Assembly: GCA_003648455.1 (NCBI GenBank)
Contig: QMPG01000061.1
Coordinates: forward strand, 1-12,429
Source of the DNA: Bacteroidota bacterium
GTDB taxonomy: Bacteria > Bacteroidota > Bacteroidia > Bacteroidales > B39-G9
DNA: 12,429 nt
Reading direction: 5' to 3'
Shown here one piece after another: positions 1 to 6,993 of this stretch. The translations under genes were made by a program, and so were the position numbers. The notes beneath the pieces were generated by a model. The model saw only the letters and a program-made list of their open reading frames with translations. It was not told where the DNA came from and searched no databases. Every line of letters begins with the position of its first letter. The first letter of the stretch is position 1.

Positions 1-1218
1 TTCTTTGGAACTCTTTATAATACATATTCATTCTTTGCTCTTTATGCAAACGTTGATAATTTTTCTTTTAAAGAAGAAGAAATTCCAATAAACGAAAGAC
101 CTGAAATTGATCGCTGGATAATGTCGATACTGAATTCATTGGTTAAAAAAGTTGAATCGTATTATAATAATTATGAACCAACAAAAGCCGGTCGTGCAAT
201 TCAATATTTTGTTACAGAAAATTTAAGTAACTGGTATGTTCGTTTAAACAGAAAACGTTTCTGGGGCGGAGAATATTCAAAAGATAAAATCGCTGCTTAT
301 CAAACATTATATACTTGTCTCGAAACAATATCAATTATTTCGTCACCAATTGCTCCATTTTTCATGGATCAATTATATCAAGATCTTAATAAAGTAACAC
401 AGAAGCACGAAACAGGTTCTGTTCATTTGTCTGTTTTCCCAAAACATAAGCCTGATTATATAGACATTGAATTGGAAAACAGAATGGATCTTGCTCAAAA
501 AATATCTTCAATGATTCTTGGATTACGACGAAAAGTAAGCATTCGTGTTCGTCAACCCTTGAGCAAAATAATGATACCTGTTCACGATGAGACAACAAAA
601 AAATATATTGAAGCTGTAAAAAACATTATTCTTTCGGAAACAAACGTTAAAGATATTGAATACTTAAGTGACACAACCGATATTTTGGTAAAAAAAATAA
701 AACCAAACTTTAAAATTTTAGGTCCAAAATATGGCAAATTAATGAAACAAATTTCCGCTTCTTTAAGTAAAATAAATCAGAAAGATATTGCAGAATTTGA
801 AAATAATGGTAAATTTGTTGTGTTTGTAAACGAAGAATCGATTGAATTACACTTAGAAGATGTTGAAATAATTTCGGAAGATATTCCGGGCTGGTTGGTA
901 GCTAACGAAGGAAAACTTACTGTTGCTCTTGATGTTAATATAACAGAAGAATTAAAACAAGAAGGTATTGCTCGTGAATTTATTAACCGTATTCAAAACT
1001 TAAGAAAAGACAGGGGTTTTGATGTGACAGATAAAATCACTCTTAATATTCAAAAACACGAATTAATAAATAAAGCAATTAATTCTCATAAGCAATATAT
1101 TGGCTCACAAACGTTGGCAACAACAATAAATTTAGTAGATAAATTAGAAAACAATAATGCTAAAGATGTTGAAATTGATGAGGAAATTAAGACAAGAATT
1201 AGCATAAGCAAAATTTAA
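1..1218 (+). CDS. ileS: Isoleucyl-tRNA synthetase, C-terminal part (5' end outside window)
   Basis: The reading frame is open from base 1 and ends at TAA 1216-1218, giving the last 405 residues of a class I aminoacyl-tRNA synthetase that charges tRNA-Ile in the cytoplasm. The fragment begins at the end of the catalytic region (FFGTLYNTYSFFALYANVDNF, residues 1-21). It then carries the helical anticodon-binding domain with the diagnostic NWYVRLNRKRFW stretch (residues 77-88) and GLRRKVSIRVRQPL (about 173-186). The last ~200 residues resemble the DUF5915-type tail of the longer, eukaryote-like IleS form common in Bacteroidota; I see no C-terminal cysteine zinc site like that of E. coli IleS. 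The ATG at 121 is only an internal methionine. The KMSKS loop and nucleotide-binding motifs lie upstream of the window. The DksA-like gene follows after 18 bases, so the two are probably cotranscribed. The identification is firm. Confidence 0.95.
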   Translation, partial: FFGTLYNTYSFFALYANVDNFSFKEEEIPINERPEIDRWIMSILNSLVKKVESYYNNYEPTKAGRAIQYFVTENLSNWYVRLNRKRFWGGEYSKDKIAAYQTLYTCLETISIISSPIAPFFMDQLYQDLNKVTQKHETGSVHLSVFPKHKPDYIDIELENRMDLAQKISSMILGLRRKVSIRVRQPLSKIMIPVHDETTKKYIEAVKNIILSETNVKDIEYLSDTTDILVKKIKPNFKILGPKYGKLMKQISASLSKINQKDIAEFENNGKFVVFVNEESIELHLEDVEIISEDIPGWLVANEGKLTVALDVNITEELKQEGIAREFINRIQNLRKDRGFDVTDKITLNIQKHELINKAINSHKQYIGSQTLATTINLVDKLENNNAKDVEIDEEIKTRISISKI

Positions 1219-1236
1219 TTTTAAACCTTAACTGTT

Positions 1237-1623
1237 ATGGTAGAAAATAATGTAAGATATTCAGATGAAGAACTTCAAGAATTTAAAGAAATAATTGAAG
1301 ATAAACTAGCAAAGGCTAAAGAAAATTTTGAGATACTAAAAAAAACATTGTCTCATAAATACAGTAATGATACTCAAGATACTGCTCCAACATTTAAAGT
1401 TTTAGAAGAGGGTGCTTCTGTTTTATCAAAAGAAGAAATTAGCGAGTTGGCTCAACGTCAAAAAAAGTTTATTGAGCACTTATCGGCAGCACTTGTTAGA
1501 ATCGAAAACAAGACTTATGGTATTTGTAGAGAAACCGGTCGTCTTATTTCTAAAGAACGCCTGCGTGCAGTTCCTCATGCAACCTTATGCATTGATGCTA
1601 AACGCAATCAAAAATCAAAATAA
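1237..1623 (+). CDS. TraR/DksA-family RNA polymerase-binding regulator
   Basis: This 128-residue protein has the DksA layout: an N-terminal coiled coil (about residues 10-90, rich in E, K and L) and a C-terminal zinc-finger-like region. DksA relatives enter the RNA polymerase secondary channel and tune initiation, often together with ppGpp. The acidic coiled-coil tip DxxDxA is present as D45-T-Q-D48-T-A50. The finger region reads YGICRETGRLISKERLRAVP and then HATLCIDAK. Only C97 and C118 remain of the usual four cysteines; the partners are T100 and A121. From memory this reduced finger is common in Bacteroidota homologues, so it need not mean loss of function, but zinc binding is doubtful. 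The gene sits 18 bases after ileS and is closed by a strong hairpin terminator. A role in the stringent response is inferred from the family. Confidence 0.88.
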   Translation: MVENNVRYSDEELQEFKEIIEDKLAKAKENFEILKKTLSHKYSNDTQDTAPTFKVLEEGASVLSKEEISELAQRQKKFIEHLSAALVRIENKTYGICRETGRLISKERLRAVPHATLCIDAKRNQKSK

Positions 1624-1629
1624 AATATT

Positions 1630-1664
1630 TCTATTGTGGATAAACTTCCACAATAGATTTTTTT
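1630..1664 (+). terminator. Rho-independent terminator after the ileS-dksA-like unit
   Basis: A perfect 11-bp stem (1630-1640 pairing with 1647-1657, core CTATTGTGG/CCACAATAG) encloses a 6-base loop and is followed by seven T residues (1658-1664). It starts 7 bases after the DksA-like stop codon and ends only 19 bases before the lspA start. lspA must therefore be transcribed by read-through or from a promoter hidden in or before the hairpin; I see no clear TAnnTTTG box in the remaining gap. Confidence 0.88.
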
Positions 1665-1683
1665 GTAATCAATCTAATCAATT

Positions 1684-2328
1684 ATGAAAAATTTATCACA
1701 GTCAAAATTAGCTGTTTTGACAGTATTGATAATTCTTTTTCTTGACCAAGCACTCAAGATATGGATTAAAACACATATGTTTCTGGGTCAGGAAATAAAT
1801 ATTTTTGGTAATTGGTTTATTATTCATTTCACTGAAAATAATGGAATGGCTTTTGGCTACGAATTTGCCGGAAATTTTGGAAAAATCTTTTTAAGTCTAT
1901 TCAGAATTTTTGCGGTTGCCTTAATTGCTTGGTATTTACATAAGCTTATTAAAAGCAAAGCCCCTACAATTGTTATTATTAGTATTTCGTTAATTTTTGC
2001 CGGTGCTATTGGTAATATTATTGATAGTGCTTTTTACGGTATTATTTTTAATGAAAGCAATTATCAAATAGCAAGTCTTTTTCCTGAAGGAGGAGGTTAT
2101 TCAAGTTTTCTTCACGGCAGGGTTGTTGACATGCTTTATTTTCCTATTATTTCCGGTCATTTCCCCGATTGGTTTCCTTTGTGGGGTTCTCAAGAATTTA
2201 TATTTTTTCGTCCAATCTTTAATATAGCAGATTCCTCAATTACAATTGGAGTGTTTACAATTATCCTTTTTCAAAAAAAATTTTTTAAAGATTACACAAA
2301 AAATTCTGTTTCAGAAAAATCCGAATAA
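1684..2328 (+). CDS. lspA: Lipoprotein signal peptidase (signal peptidase II)
   Basis: This is the inner-membrane aspartyl protease that removes the signal peptide of prolipoproteins after lipid attachment to the lipobox cysteine. Four hydrophobic segments are visible (about residues 9-29, 68-85, 94-115 and 176-200). Family motifs appear in order: D21-Q-x-x-K25 in helix 1, ENNGMAFG (51-58), GAIGNIID (107-114), GRVVDM (145-150) with catalytic D149, and FNIADSSITIG (179-189) with catalytic D183. At 214 residues it is about 50 longer than the E. coli enzyme. The extra length lies between GNIID and GRVVD (about 115-144) and between VVD and NIAD (about 153-176). From memory such long loops are usual in Bacteroidota LspA. 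The gene runs nearly into the convergent small gene at 2334, with 5 bases between them. Confidence 0.95.
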   Translation: MKNLSQSKLAVLTVLIILFLDQALKIWIKTHMFLGQEINIFGNWFIIHFTENNGMAFGYEFAGNFGKIFLSLFRIFAVALIAWYLHKLIKSKAPTIVIISISLIFAGAIGNIIDSAFYGIIFNESNYQIASLFPEGGGYSSFLHGRVVDMLYFPIISGHFPDWFPLWGSQEFIFFRPIFNIADSSITIGVFTIILFQKKFFKDYTKNSVSEKSE

Positions 2329-2333
2329 AAAAA

Positions 2334-2570
2334 TCATTCGTCTACATCCTCATAATCAACATATTCACCCTCTTCTTTTGTGTGAATTTTACTTTTATTC
2401 CCAGTATTTTCTACAGTAATCTCACCTTCCTTTTTTTCTGTTTCTTTCGAAAAGTTATTTGTGTTTATATTGTGACTATTTAAAAATTTTTTGATAAAAT
2501 ATCTAAATAAAAGTTTCATTAAGTAGTAAACTATCGCAAAAACTAATATGACTTTCAAAAATGTTATCAT
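2334..2570 (-). CDS. Small membrane-anchored protein, DUF4834-like
   Basis: The 78-residue product has one N-terminal hydrophobic helix (about residues 3-21), a short basic stretch (RYFIKKF), and a charged polar tail ending in EEGEYVDYEDVDE. This architecture, and the conserved-looking EGEYVDYE-type ending with EGEITV in the middle, match what I remember of the Bacteroidota-specific DUF4834 family, whose function is unknown. The helix probably anchors it in the inner membrane with the tail in the cytoplasm (positive-inside rule, inferred). The gene is convergent with lspA and has its own likely -7 box just upstream. It lies in the same orientation as kbl, but a kbl terminator stands between them. 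It is too short for sequence features to prove it is translated; the family resemblance and the well-placed promoter favour a real gene. Confidence 0.7.
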   Translation of the reverse strand: MITFLKVILVFAIVYYLMKLLFRYFIKKFLNSHNINTNNFSKETEKKEGEITVENTGNKSKIHTKEEGEYVDYEDVDE

Positions 2571-2591
2571 AGTTTAAATATTTATTGTCAA

Positions 2592-2599
2592 CAAAAATA
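2592..2599 (-). promoter_or_regulatory. Putative -7 box for the DUF4834-like gene
   Basis: On the minus strand these bases read TATTTTTG, matching the Bacteroidota -7 consensus TAnnTTTG, about 22 bases before the start codon at 2570. No clear TTTG -33 box is seen at the expected 19-20 base spacing, so this is a moderate prediction in AT-rich DNA. Confidence 0.35.
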
Positions 2600-2616
2600 C
2601 AAAATATTAAAATATT

Positions 2617-2655
2617 AAAAAAACGAAAGGCTGCCAAAAAATAATGACAGCCTTT
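2617..2655 (-). terminator. Rho-independent terminator of kbl
   Basis: Read on the minus strand, AAAGGCTG (2655-2648) pairs with CAGCCTTT (2633-2626) around a 14-base loop. A short CG then leads into a run of seven T (2623-2617). It begins 21 bases after the kbl stop codon and separates kbl from the DUF4834-like gene. Confidence 0.82.
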
Positions 2656-2676
2656 AAATCAGAATGAATATAATTC

Positions 2677-3864
2677 TTAAATAATTTTTAATTCTTTTCC
2701 CACTTTAATAAATGCAGCAACAGCTTTGTCAATATCTTCTTTGCTGTGAGCAGCAGATAACTGAACTCTTATTCTTGCTTTTCCTTTAGGAACAACAGGA
2801 TAAACAAAACCAATTACATAAACACCTTCTTGAAGCAACTCGTCTGCAAATTTAACAGCAAGAGGAGCATCATAAATCATAACAGGAACAATTGCTGTAT
2901 CACCTTTAACAAGGTCGAATCCGGCAGTTTCCATCTTGCTTCTAAAATATTTTGCATTTTCCATAGTTTTGTTACGCAACTCCGGTGATTTTTCTAACAT
3001 ATCAATAACTTTTATTGTTGCACCAACAATTGCAGGTGCTAATGTGTTAGAAAATAAATATGGACGTGAACGCTGACGTAACAATTCAACAATTTCTTTT
3101 CGTCCTGATGTGCAACCACCATTACCGCCACCCATTGCCTTACCAAAGGTTGTTGTAATAATGTCTATTCTTCCCAATACTCCGCAATGTTCTGCTGTTC
3201 CTCTTCCTGTTGCACCAATATAACCGGTTGCATGAGAATCGTCTACCATAACCAAAGCATCATATTTGTCTGCTAAATCACAAATTCCTTTTAAGTTTGC
3301 AATATCACCATCCATTGAAAAAACACCATCAGTTGCAATAAGGCGATATTTAGCATCTTTTGCCTCTTGTAAACATTTCTCAAGTTCTTCCATGTTTGAA
3401 TGCTTATATCTGAAGCGTTGTGCTTTACACAATCTAACACCGTCAATAATAGAAGCATGGTTTAACTCATCTGAAATTAATGCACTATCTGCTCCCAAAA
3501 GAGGTTCAAAAACTCCACCATTTGCATCAAAGCAAGCAGCATAAAGAATAGTATCTTCTGTACCCAAAAATTTCGATACTCTTGCCTCTAAGTCTTTGTG
3601 AATTTGTTGTGTTCCACAAATAAAACGAACAGAAGAAAGTCCATAACCCCATTTGTCCATTGTTTCGGATGCTGCCTTAGCAACTTCTTTATTGTTAGCT
3701 AATCCTAAATAATTATTTGCACAAAAATTTAATACACTTTCTCCGGTTGACACCTTAATGTTTGCACTTTGAGGCGTTGTAATAATTCTTTCTTCTTTAT
3801 AAAGACCTTGCTCTTTAAGCTCTTTAAAAGTCTCTTGAAGATCTTGTTTAATTTTTCCAAACAT
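2677..3864 (-). CDS. kbl: Glycine C-acetyltransferase (2-amino-3-ketobutyrate CoA ligase)
   Basis: A PLP-dependent enzyme of the alpha-oxoamine synthase family that cleaves 2-amino-3-ketobutyrate with CoA to glycine and acetyl-CoA. The 395-residue length matches E. coli Kbl (398). Visible motifs are [13 protein letters not shown] (47-58), the glycine-rich [13 protein letters not shown] segment (74-86), [13 protein letters not shown] (179-191), [11 protein letters not shown] (207-217) with cofactor-contacting D208 and H211, and [14 protein letters not shown] (237-250) with K242 as the Schiff-base lysine. Other family members (8-amino-7-oxononanoate synthase, serine palmitoyltransferase, 5-aminolevulinate synthase) share the fold. 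What settles the call is the threonine dehydrogenase gene transcribed divergently from it, which makes the substrate. The start ATG at 3864 gives the expected N-terminal helix. A -7 box lies about 46 bases upstream and a good terminator follows. Confidence 0.94.
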   Translation of the reverse strand: MFGKIKQDLQETFKELKEQGLYKEERIITTPQSANIKVSTGESVLNFCANNYLGLANNKEVAKAASETMDKWGYGLSSVRFICGTQQIHKDLEARVSKFLGTEDTILYAACFDANGGVFEPLLGADSALISDELNHASIIDGVRLCKAQRFRYKHSNMEELEKCLQEAKDAKYRLIATDGVFSMDGDIANLKGICDLADKYDALVMVDDSHATGYIGATGRGTAEHCGVLGRIDIITTTFGKAMGGGNGGCTSGRKEIVELLRQRSRPYLFSNTLAPAIVGATIKVIDMLEKSPELRNKTMENAKYFRSKMETAGFDLVKGDTAIVPVMIYDAPLAVKFADELLQEGVYVIGFVYPVVPKGKARIRVQLSAAHSKEDIDKAVAAFIKVGKELKII

Positions 3865-3909
3865 ATTTTTATATTTTATTTCTATTAATAACTAATAAAT
3901 TTAAGTGTA

Positions 3910-3917
3910 CAAATATA
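3910..3917 (-). promoter_or_regulatory. Putative -7 box for kbl
   Basis: The minus strand reads TATATTTG, a full match to TAnnTTTG, 46 bases before the kbl start codon. No good TTTG -33 box is visible. The expected -33 position falls inside the 12-bp inverted repeat at 3928-3955, so a protein bound there could block or assist this promoter (inference). Confidence 0.45.
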
Positions 3918-3927
3918 TTACTTTTTG

Positions 3928-3955
3928 AATATAAAAATAATTATATTTTTATATT
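3928..3955. repeat. 12-bp AT-only inverted repeat in the kbl/tdh divergent promoter region
   Basis: Bases 3928-3939 and 3944-3955 are perfect reverse complements with a 4-base centre. The site is just upstream of the kbl -7 box and about 65 bases upstream of the tdh -7 box. It could be an operator for both genes, but it contains only A and T, in a region where such palindromes arise easily. Confidence 0.4.
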
Positions 3956-4019
3956 TAAGATATGATTTTTATCATTAAAACTTTTTGTAATTATTTTTTA
4001 ACCATATAATTAAATAAAT

Positions 4020-4027
4020 TATCTTTG
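4020..4027 (+). promoter_or_regulatory. Putative -7 box for tdh
   Basis: TATCTTTG matches TAnnTTTG, followed by TTGAATAAATT, about 110 bases before the tdh start codon. The upstream TTTTTG at 3982-3987 is 32 bases away, too far for a canonical -33 box. The gmd leader has the same TATCTTTGTT word in similar surroundings. Confidence 0.42.
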
Positions 4028-4137
4028 TTGAATAAATTTTTTAAATATTAATAACTCTAAATCTTTTGCTTAACATAAAGAACGGATGAAAAGACTATAT
4101 AGTGTACTGTTTCTCCTTCTTTAAAATAAAATTAAAA

Positions 4138-5100
4138 ATGAAAAAAATATTAATAATTGGTGCTGCCGGACAGATTGGTTCGGAATTAACAATGGAGCTT
4201 CGTAAAAGATATGGTAACGAAAACATTGTTGCCGCTTTCAGAAAAACAAAGCCTTCTGATGAAATATTAGAATCAGGACCTTTCGAGACAATAGATGCAA
4301 CAAATTTTGAGCAAGTAGAAAAGGTTGTAAAAAAGTACAATATTGATACAATTTATAATCTTGCCGCTCTTTTATCTGCTGTTGCTGAAAACAAACCTCA
4401 GGCAGCATGGAATGTCGGAGTTAATGGATTGGTTAATATTTTAGAAATTGCCCGAGAAAATAATTGTGCTGTTTTTACTCCAAGTTCAATTGGTGCTTTT
4501 GGAAGCTCAACTCCTTTAGATAATACACCTCAAGACACTATTCAGAGACCATCTACTATGTATGGCGTTACAAAAGTAACCGGTGAGCTTTTAAGCGATT
4601 ATTATTTTAAACGTTTTGGTGTTGATACTCGCAGCGTTAGATATCCCGGAATTATTTCTAATGTTACTTTACCCGGTGGTGGTACAACAGATTATGCTGT
4701 TGAAATTTATTATGAAGCTGTAAAAAACAAAAAATTTACTTGTCCTTTGGCTAAAGGCACATTTCTTGATATGATGTATATGCCCGATGCGATAAATGCA
4801 GCTATTGATTTAATGGAAGCAGACCCTTCAAAATTAAAACATCGCAATTCTTTTAATGTTACCTCAATGAGTTTCGATCCTGAAATTATTGCTAATGCAA
4901 TTAAAAAAGAAATGCCTGAGTTTGTTATGGATTATGACGTTGACCCTGTTAAACAGTCTATTGCAGATTCTTGGCCAAACAATATGGACGACTCTTGTGC
5001 TAGAGAAGAATGGGGATGGAATCCTTCTTTTAACCTCGAAACAATGACAAAAGATATGCTTAAAGTGATTGCAGAAAAACATAAGAATGGGTTGATATAA
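4138..5100 (+). CDS. tdh: NAD-dependent L-threonine 3-dehydrogenase, SDR (epimerase-like) type
   Basis: A 320-residue extended short-chain dehydrogenase that oxidises L-threonine to 2-amino-3-ketobutyrate with NAD. It has the N-terminal nucleotide-binding motif IIGAAGQIGSEL (6-17, G8/G11/G14), NLAALLSAVAE (74-84), TPSSIGAFG (114-122) and the catalytic pair Y142-xxx-K146 in MYGVTKVTGE. PGGGTTDYAVEIYYEA (179-194) and KHRNSFNVTSMSF further on are hallmarks, as I know them, of the threonine dehydrogenase branch rather than of UDP-galactose epimerases. This enzyme is unrelated to the zinc-dependent Tdh of E. coli. I chose ATG 4138: it places the first beta strand (MKKILIIGA) directly at the N-terminus, while the in-frame ATG at 4102 would add 12 atypical residues. 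Divergent kbl encodes the next step, which strongly supports the function. Confidence 0.93.
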   Translation: MKKILIIGAAGQIGSELTMELRKRYGNENIVAAFRKTKPSDEILESGPFETIDATNFEQVEKVVKKYNIDTIYNLAALLSAVAENKPQAAWNVGVNGLVNILEIARENNCAVFTPSSIGAFGSSTPLDNTPQDTIQRPSTMYGVTKVTGELLSDYYFKRFGVDTRSVRYPGIISNVTLPGGGTTDYAVEIYYEAVKNKKFTCPLAKGTFLDMMYMPDAINAAIDLMEADPSKLKHRNSFNVTSMSFDPEIIANAIKKEMPEFVMDYDVDPVKQSIADSWPNNMDDSCAREEWGWNPSFNLETMTKDMLKVIAEKHKNGLI

Positions 5101-5125
5101 AAATTTTTTACGAAAGATTATAATT

Positions 5126-5165
5126 GCTGCCTTTTTATTGCATTATATTAAGGCAGCTTTTTTTT
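5126..5165 (+). terminator. Rho-independent terminator of tdh
   Basis: GCTGCCTT (5126-5133) pairs with AAGGCAGC (5150-5157) around a 16-base loop, followed by eight T (5158-5165). It lies 26 bases after the tdh stop and just upstream of the metK promoter. Confidence 0.87.
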
Positions 5166-5172
5166 ATTATTA

Positions 5173-5204
5173 TTTGTAATAATTCTAAATTATTTATAGT
5201 TTTG
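5173..5204 (+). promoter_or_regulatory. metK promoter, canonical Bacteroidota type
   Basis: TTTG (5173-5176) and TAGTTTTG (5197-5204, matching TAnnTTTG) are separated by 20 bases, the spacing expected for the primary sigma factor of Bacteroidota. Transcription should start near 5210-5212. That leaves a leader of about 125 bases and puts the proposed riboswitch within a few bases of the RNA 5' end. Confidence 0.7.
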
Positions 5205-5214
5205 TTGCGATAAA

Positions 5215-5265
5215 AAAGTGGAAAGATTTGATTGATTGCAACCACAAAAAAAAAATGCTAAAACA
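5215..5265 (+). ncRNA. SAM-II-like riboswitch in the metK leader
   Basis: The segment has the order and spacing of the SAM-II (metA-type) aptamer. A short P1 helix is GTGG 5218-5221 with CCAC 5242-5245. Its loop starts with GATTTG (5225-5230) and ends with TTGCA (5236-5240). An A-rich linker of 11 bases follows, then GCTAAAA (5257-5263), which in the family forms the pseudoknot around S-adenosylmethionine. Compared with the reference SAM-II sequence as I remember it, the GATTT...TTGCA loop, the 11-base linker and the GCUAAAA word all line up. P1 is only 4 bp, shorter than in the reference. It stands between a canonical promoter and the SAM synthetase gene, the expected place for feedback control. 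AAAAATG (5251-5257) can alternatively pair with CATTTTT (5267-5273), which would compete with the pseudoknot; whether control is transcriptional or translational cannot be read from the sequence. Confidence 0.78.
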
Positions 5266-5334
5266 ACATTTTTAACTACAATCTTCACATCCTTCCCATA
5301 ATTATAAATACTTAATAATTTAAAATTTAATTTT

Positions 5335-6639
5335 ATGGGATATTTATTTACATCCGAATCTGTATCAGAAGGTCATCCTGATAAAATTGCAGATCAAATT
5401 TCAGATGCTCTATTAGACGAATTTTTACGCCACGACCCGGAATCAAAAGTAGCTTGCGAAACTCTTGTCACAACCGGTTTAGTGTTTTTAGCCGGCGAAG
5501 TTAAGACAAAAGCTTATGTTGATGTTCAAAAAATTGCTCGAAAAGTGATTAAAGAAATTGGCTACACAAAAGCCGATTATAAATTTGACAGCGAATCTTG
5601 TGCTGTAATATCTTCAATACACGAGCAATCTCCGGATATTAACCAAGGTGTTGTTCGCGAAAAAGAAGAAAATCAAGGAGCCGGCGATCAAGGAATGATG
5701 TTTGGTTATGCTTGTAAAGAAACAGATTTTTATTTGCCTCTTCCTATTGAATTGGCTCATATTATTTTAGAAGAATTATCAAATATTAGAAGAGAGGGCA
5801 AGGTAATGAAATATCTTCGCCCCGATTCAAAATCTCAAATCACAATTGAATACGATGATAACAATCATCCTAAAAAAATTGACACTATTGTTATTTCAAC
5901 CCAACACGATGATTTTTGTAAACCGGCTGATGATTCAAAAAATGCTCAATTAGAGGCTGATAAAAAAATGCAGGATACAATAAAAGCTGATATTGAAAAA
6001 TATTTAATTCCACGCGTTAAAAAAATAATTCCGGCAAGAGTTGAAAAACTATTTAACCAAAATTTCCGATTATTGGTAAATCCAACGGGAAAGTTTGTTA
6101 TTGGCGGACCTCACGGAGATACCGGATTAACAGGAAGAAAAATTATTGTTGATACTTATGGAGGAAAAGGTGCTCACGGTGGTGGTGCTTTTTCCGGCAA
6201 AGATTCTTCAAAAGTTGACCGCTCTGCTGCATATGCTGCACGTCATATTGCTAAAAACATGGTTGCTGCCGGCATTGCCGAAGAAGTTCTTGTTCAGCTT
6301 GCTTATGCTATTGGTGTTGCCGAGCCTGTTGGTGTTTATGTTAATACTTATGGTACAGCCACAGTTAAAAACAACGAAGGCAAAATTTTATCTGATGGTA
6401 AAATTGCCGAGAAAATTAAATCTGTTTTCGACTTACGACCTAATGCCATTATTAAACGTTTTGGTTTAAAAAATCCTATCTTCTTAGAAACAGCTTCGTG
6501 GGGACATGTAGGAAGAACAAACTATAAAAAAGAGGTTACTGTTTTTGAAAACGAAAAAGAAACAAAAAAAGAAGTTGAATTTTTTGCTTGGGAAAAATTA
6601 GATTATGTTGATAACATAAAAAAAGAATTTAATTTATAA
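5335..6639 (+). CDS. metK: S-adenosylmethionine synthetase (methionine adenosyltransferase)
   Basis: A cytoplasmic enzyme that makes S-adenosylmethionine from methionine and ATP, releasing phosphate and pyrophosphate. It starts with the family N-terminus [20 protein letters not shown] (residues 5-24), whose histidine and aspartate serve the active site and Mg2+. The first signature is [12 protein letters not shown] (about 116-127). The lysine-rich region around [13 protein letters not shown] and the P-loop-like second signature GGGAFSGKD (about 282-290) follow. The length of 434 residues exceeds the E. coli enzyme (384); the extra residues are spread through the middle and at the charged C-terminus, as in Bacteroidota homologues I recall. 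The start ATG is unambiguous. The gene is monocistronic, between its own promoter with a SAM-II-like leader and a strong terminator. Confidence 0.97.
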   Translation: MGYLFTSESVSEGHPDKIADQISDALLDEFLRHDPESKVACETLVTTGLVFLAGEVKTKAYVDVQKIARKVIKEIGYTKADYKFDSESCAVISSIHEQSPDINQGVVREKEENQGAGDQGMMFGYACKETDFYLPLPIELAHIILEELSNIRREGKVMKYLRPDSKSQITIEYDDNNHPKKIDTIVISTQHDDFCKPADDSKNAQLEADKKMQDTIKADIEKYLIPRVKKIIPARVEKLFNQNFRLLVNPTGKFVIGGPHGDTGLTGRKIIVDTYGGKGAHGGGAFSGKDSSKVDRSAAYAARHIAKNMVAAGIAEEVLVQLAYAIGVAEPVGVYVNTYGTATVKNNEGKILSDGKIAEKIKSVFDLRPNAIIKRFGLKNPIFLETASWGHVGRTNYKKEVTVFENEKETKKEVEFFAWEKLDYVDNIKKEFNL

Positions 6640-6643
6640 TTTT

Positions 6644-6670
6644 AAAAGGAGCTTAAAGGCTCCTTTTTTT
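6644..6670 (+). terminator. Rho-independent terminator of metK
   Basis: AAAAGGAGC (6644-6652) pairs with GCTCCTTTT (6659-6667) around the loop TTAAAG, and the T run continues to 6670. It starts 4 bases after the metK stop codon. Confidence 0.9.
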
Positions 6671-6724
6671 ATGTTTATATGTTTCATTACAAAAAAACGA
6701 AACAATTTCAACAGACTAAATTAA

Positions 6725-6861
6725 CCCGTTTTATTCATATAAAAGTAAAGCGAATTGTATGAAAGTGCGATAGGTGTCGGGGAGCAAAACGGGAAACCCC
6801 GATTAAGTAATACCCAAATTTGTTGGTATTACTTAATCGTAAAAAAATCGTGAATTTACGA
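6725..6861. other. Structured segment with crossing helices (possible RNA or mobile-element remnant)
   Basis: CCCGTTTT (6725-6732) is complementary to AAAACGGG (6786-6793), and TCGGGG (6777-6782) to CCCCGA (6797-6802). The two helices cross as in a pseudoknot. A perfect 15-bp stem follows (6800-6814 with 6825-6839, loop CAAATTTGTT) that shares bases 6800-6802 with the previous helix, so the two would compete. A further TCGTAAA/TTTACGA pair lies at 6837-6843 and 6855-6861. Local G+C is well above the surrounding intergenic DNA. GTGCGATAGGTGT (6766-6778) loosely recalls a group II intron 5' end, but nothing else supports that. Function is unknown. Confidence 0.35.
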
Positions 6862-6923
6862 CTCAAGTTCAAAAGTTGGGGACTATATATTTTATTTTTA
6901 ATGTATTTGTAACATAAAGACTT

Positions 6924-6970
6924 TTCTAAATGGATTTATTCATAAAATAAATGCATATGTTCATTTAGAA
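6924..6970. repeat. Imperfect hairpin (9-bp outer, 7-bp inner stem)
   Basis: TTCTAAATG (6924-6932) pairs with CATTTAGAA (6962-6970). Inside, ATTTATT (6934-6940) pairs with AATAAAT (6946-6952). No T run follows in either direction, so it is not a typical terminator. It sits 23 bases before the larger inverted element. Confidence 0.4.
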
Positions 6971-6993
6971 ATATAATATTATTTTAAACTGTA

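Noticed and set aside
386..598. Minus-strand frame inside ileS (and similar frames opposite or inside dksA-like, kbl, tdh, metK, gmd and fcl)
   Set aside because: These overlap strongly supported genes in other frames and show no domain of their own.
4102..4137. Upstream ATG extending the threonine dehydrogenase by 12 residues
   Set aside because: The extension (MYCFSFFKIKLK) is not part of the Rossmann fold; ATG 4138 starts directly at the first beta strand.
6766..6839. Possible group II intron 5' end (GTGCG start)
   Set aside because: Only the first dozen bases are reminiscent; no domain V, no maturase and no 3' end were found.
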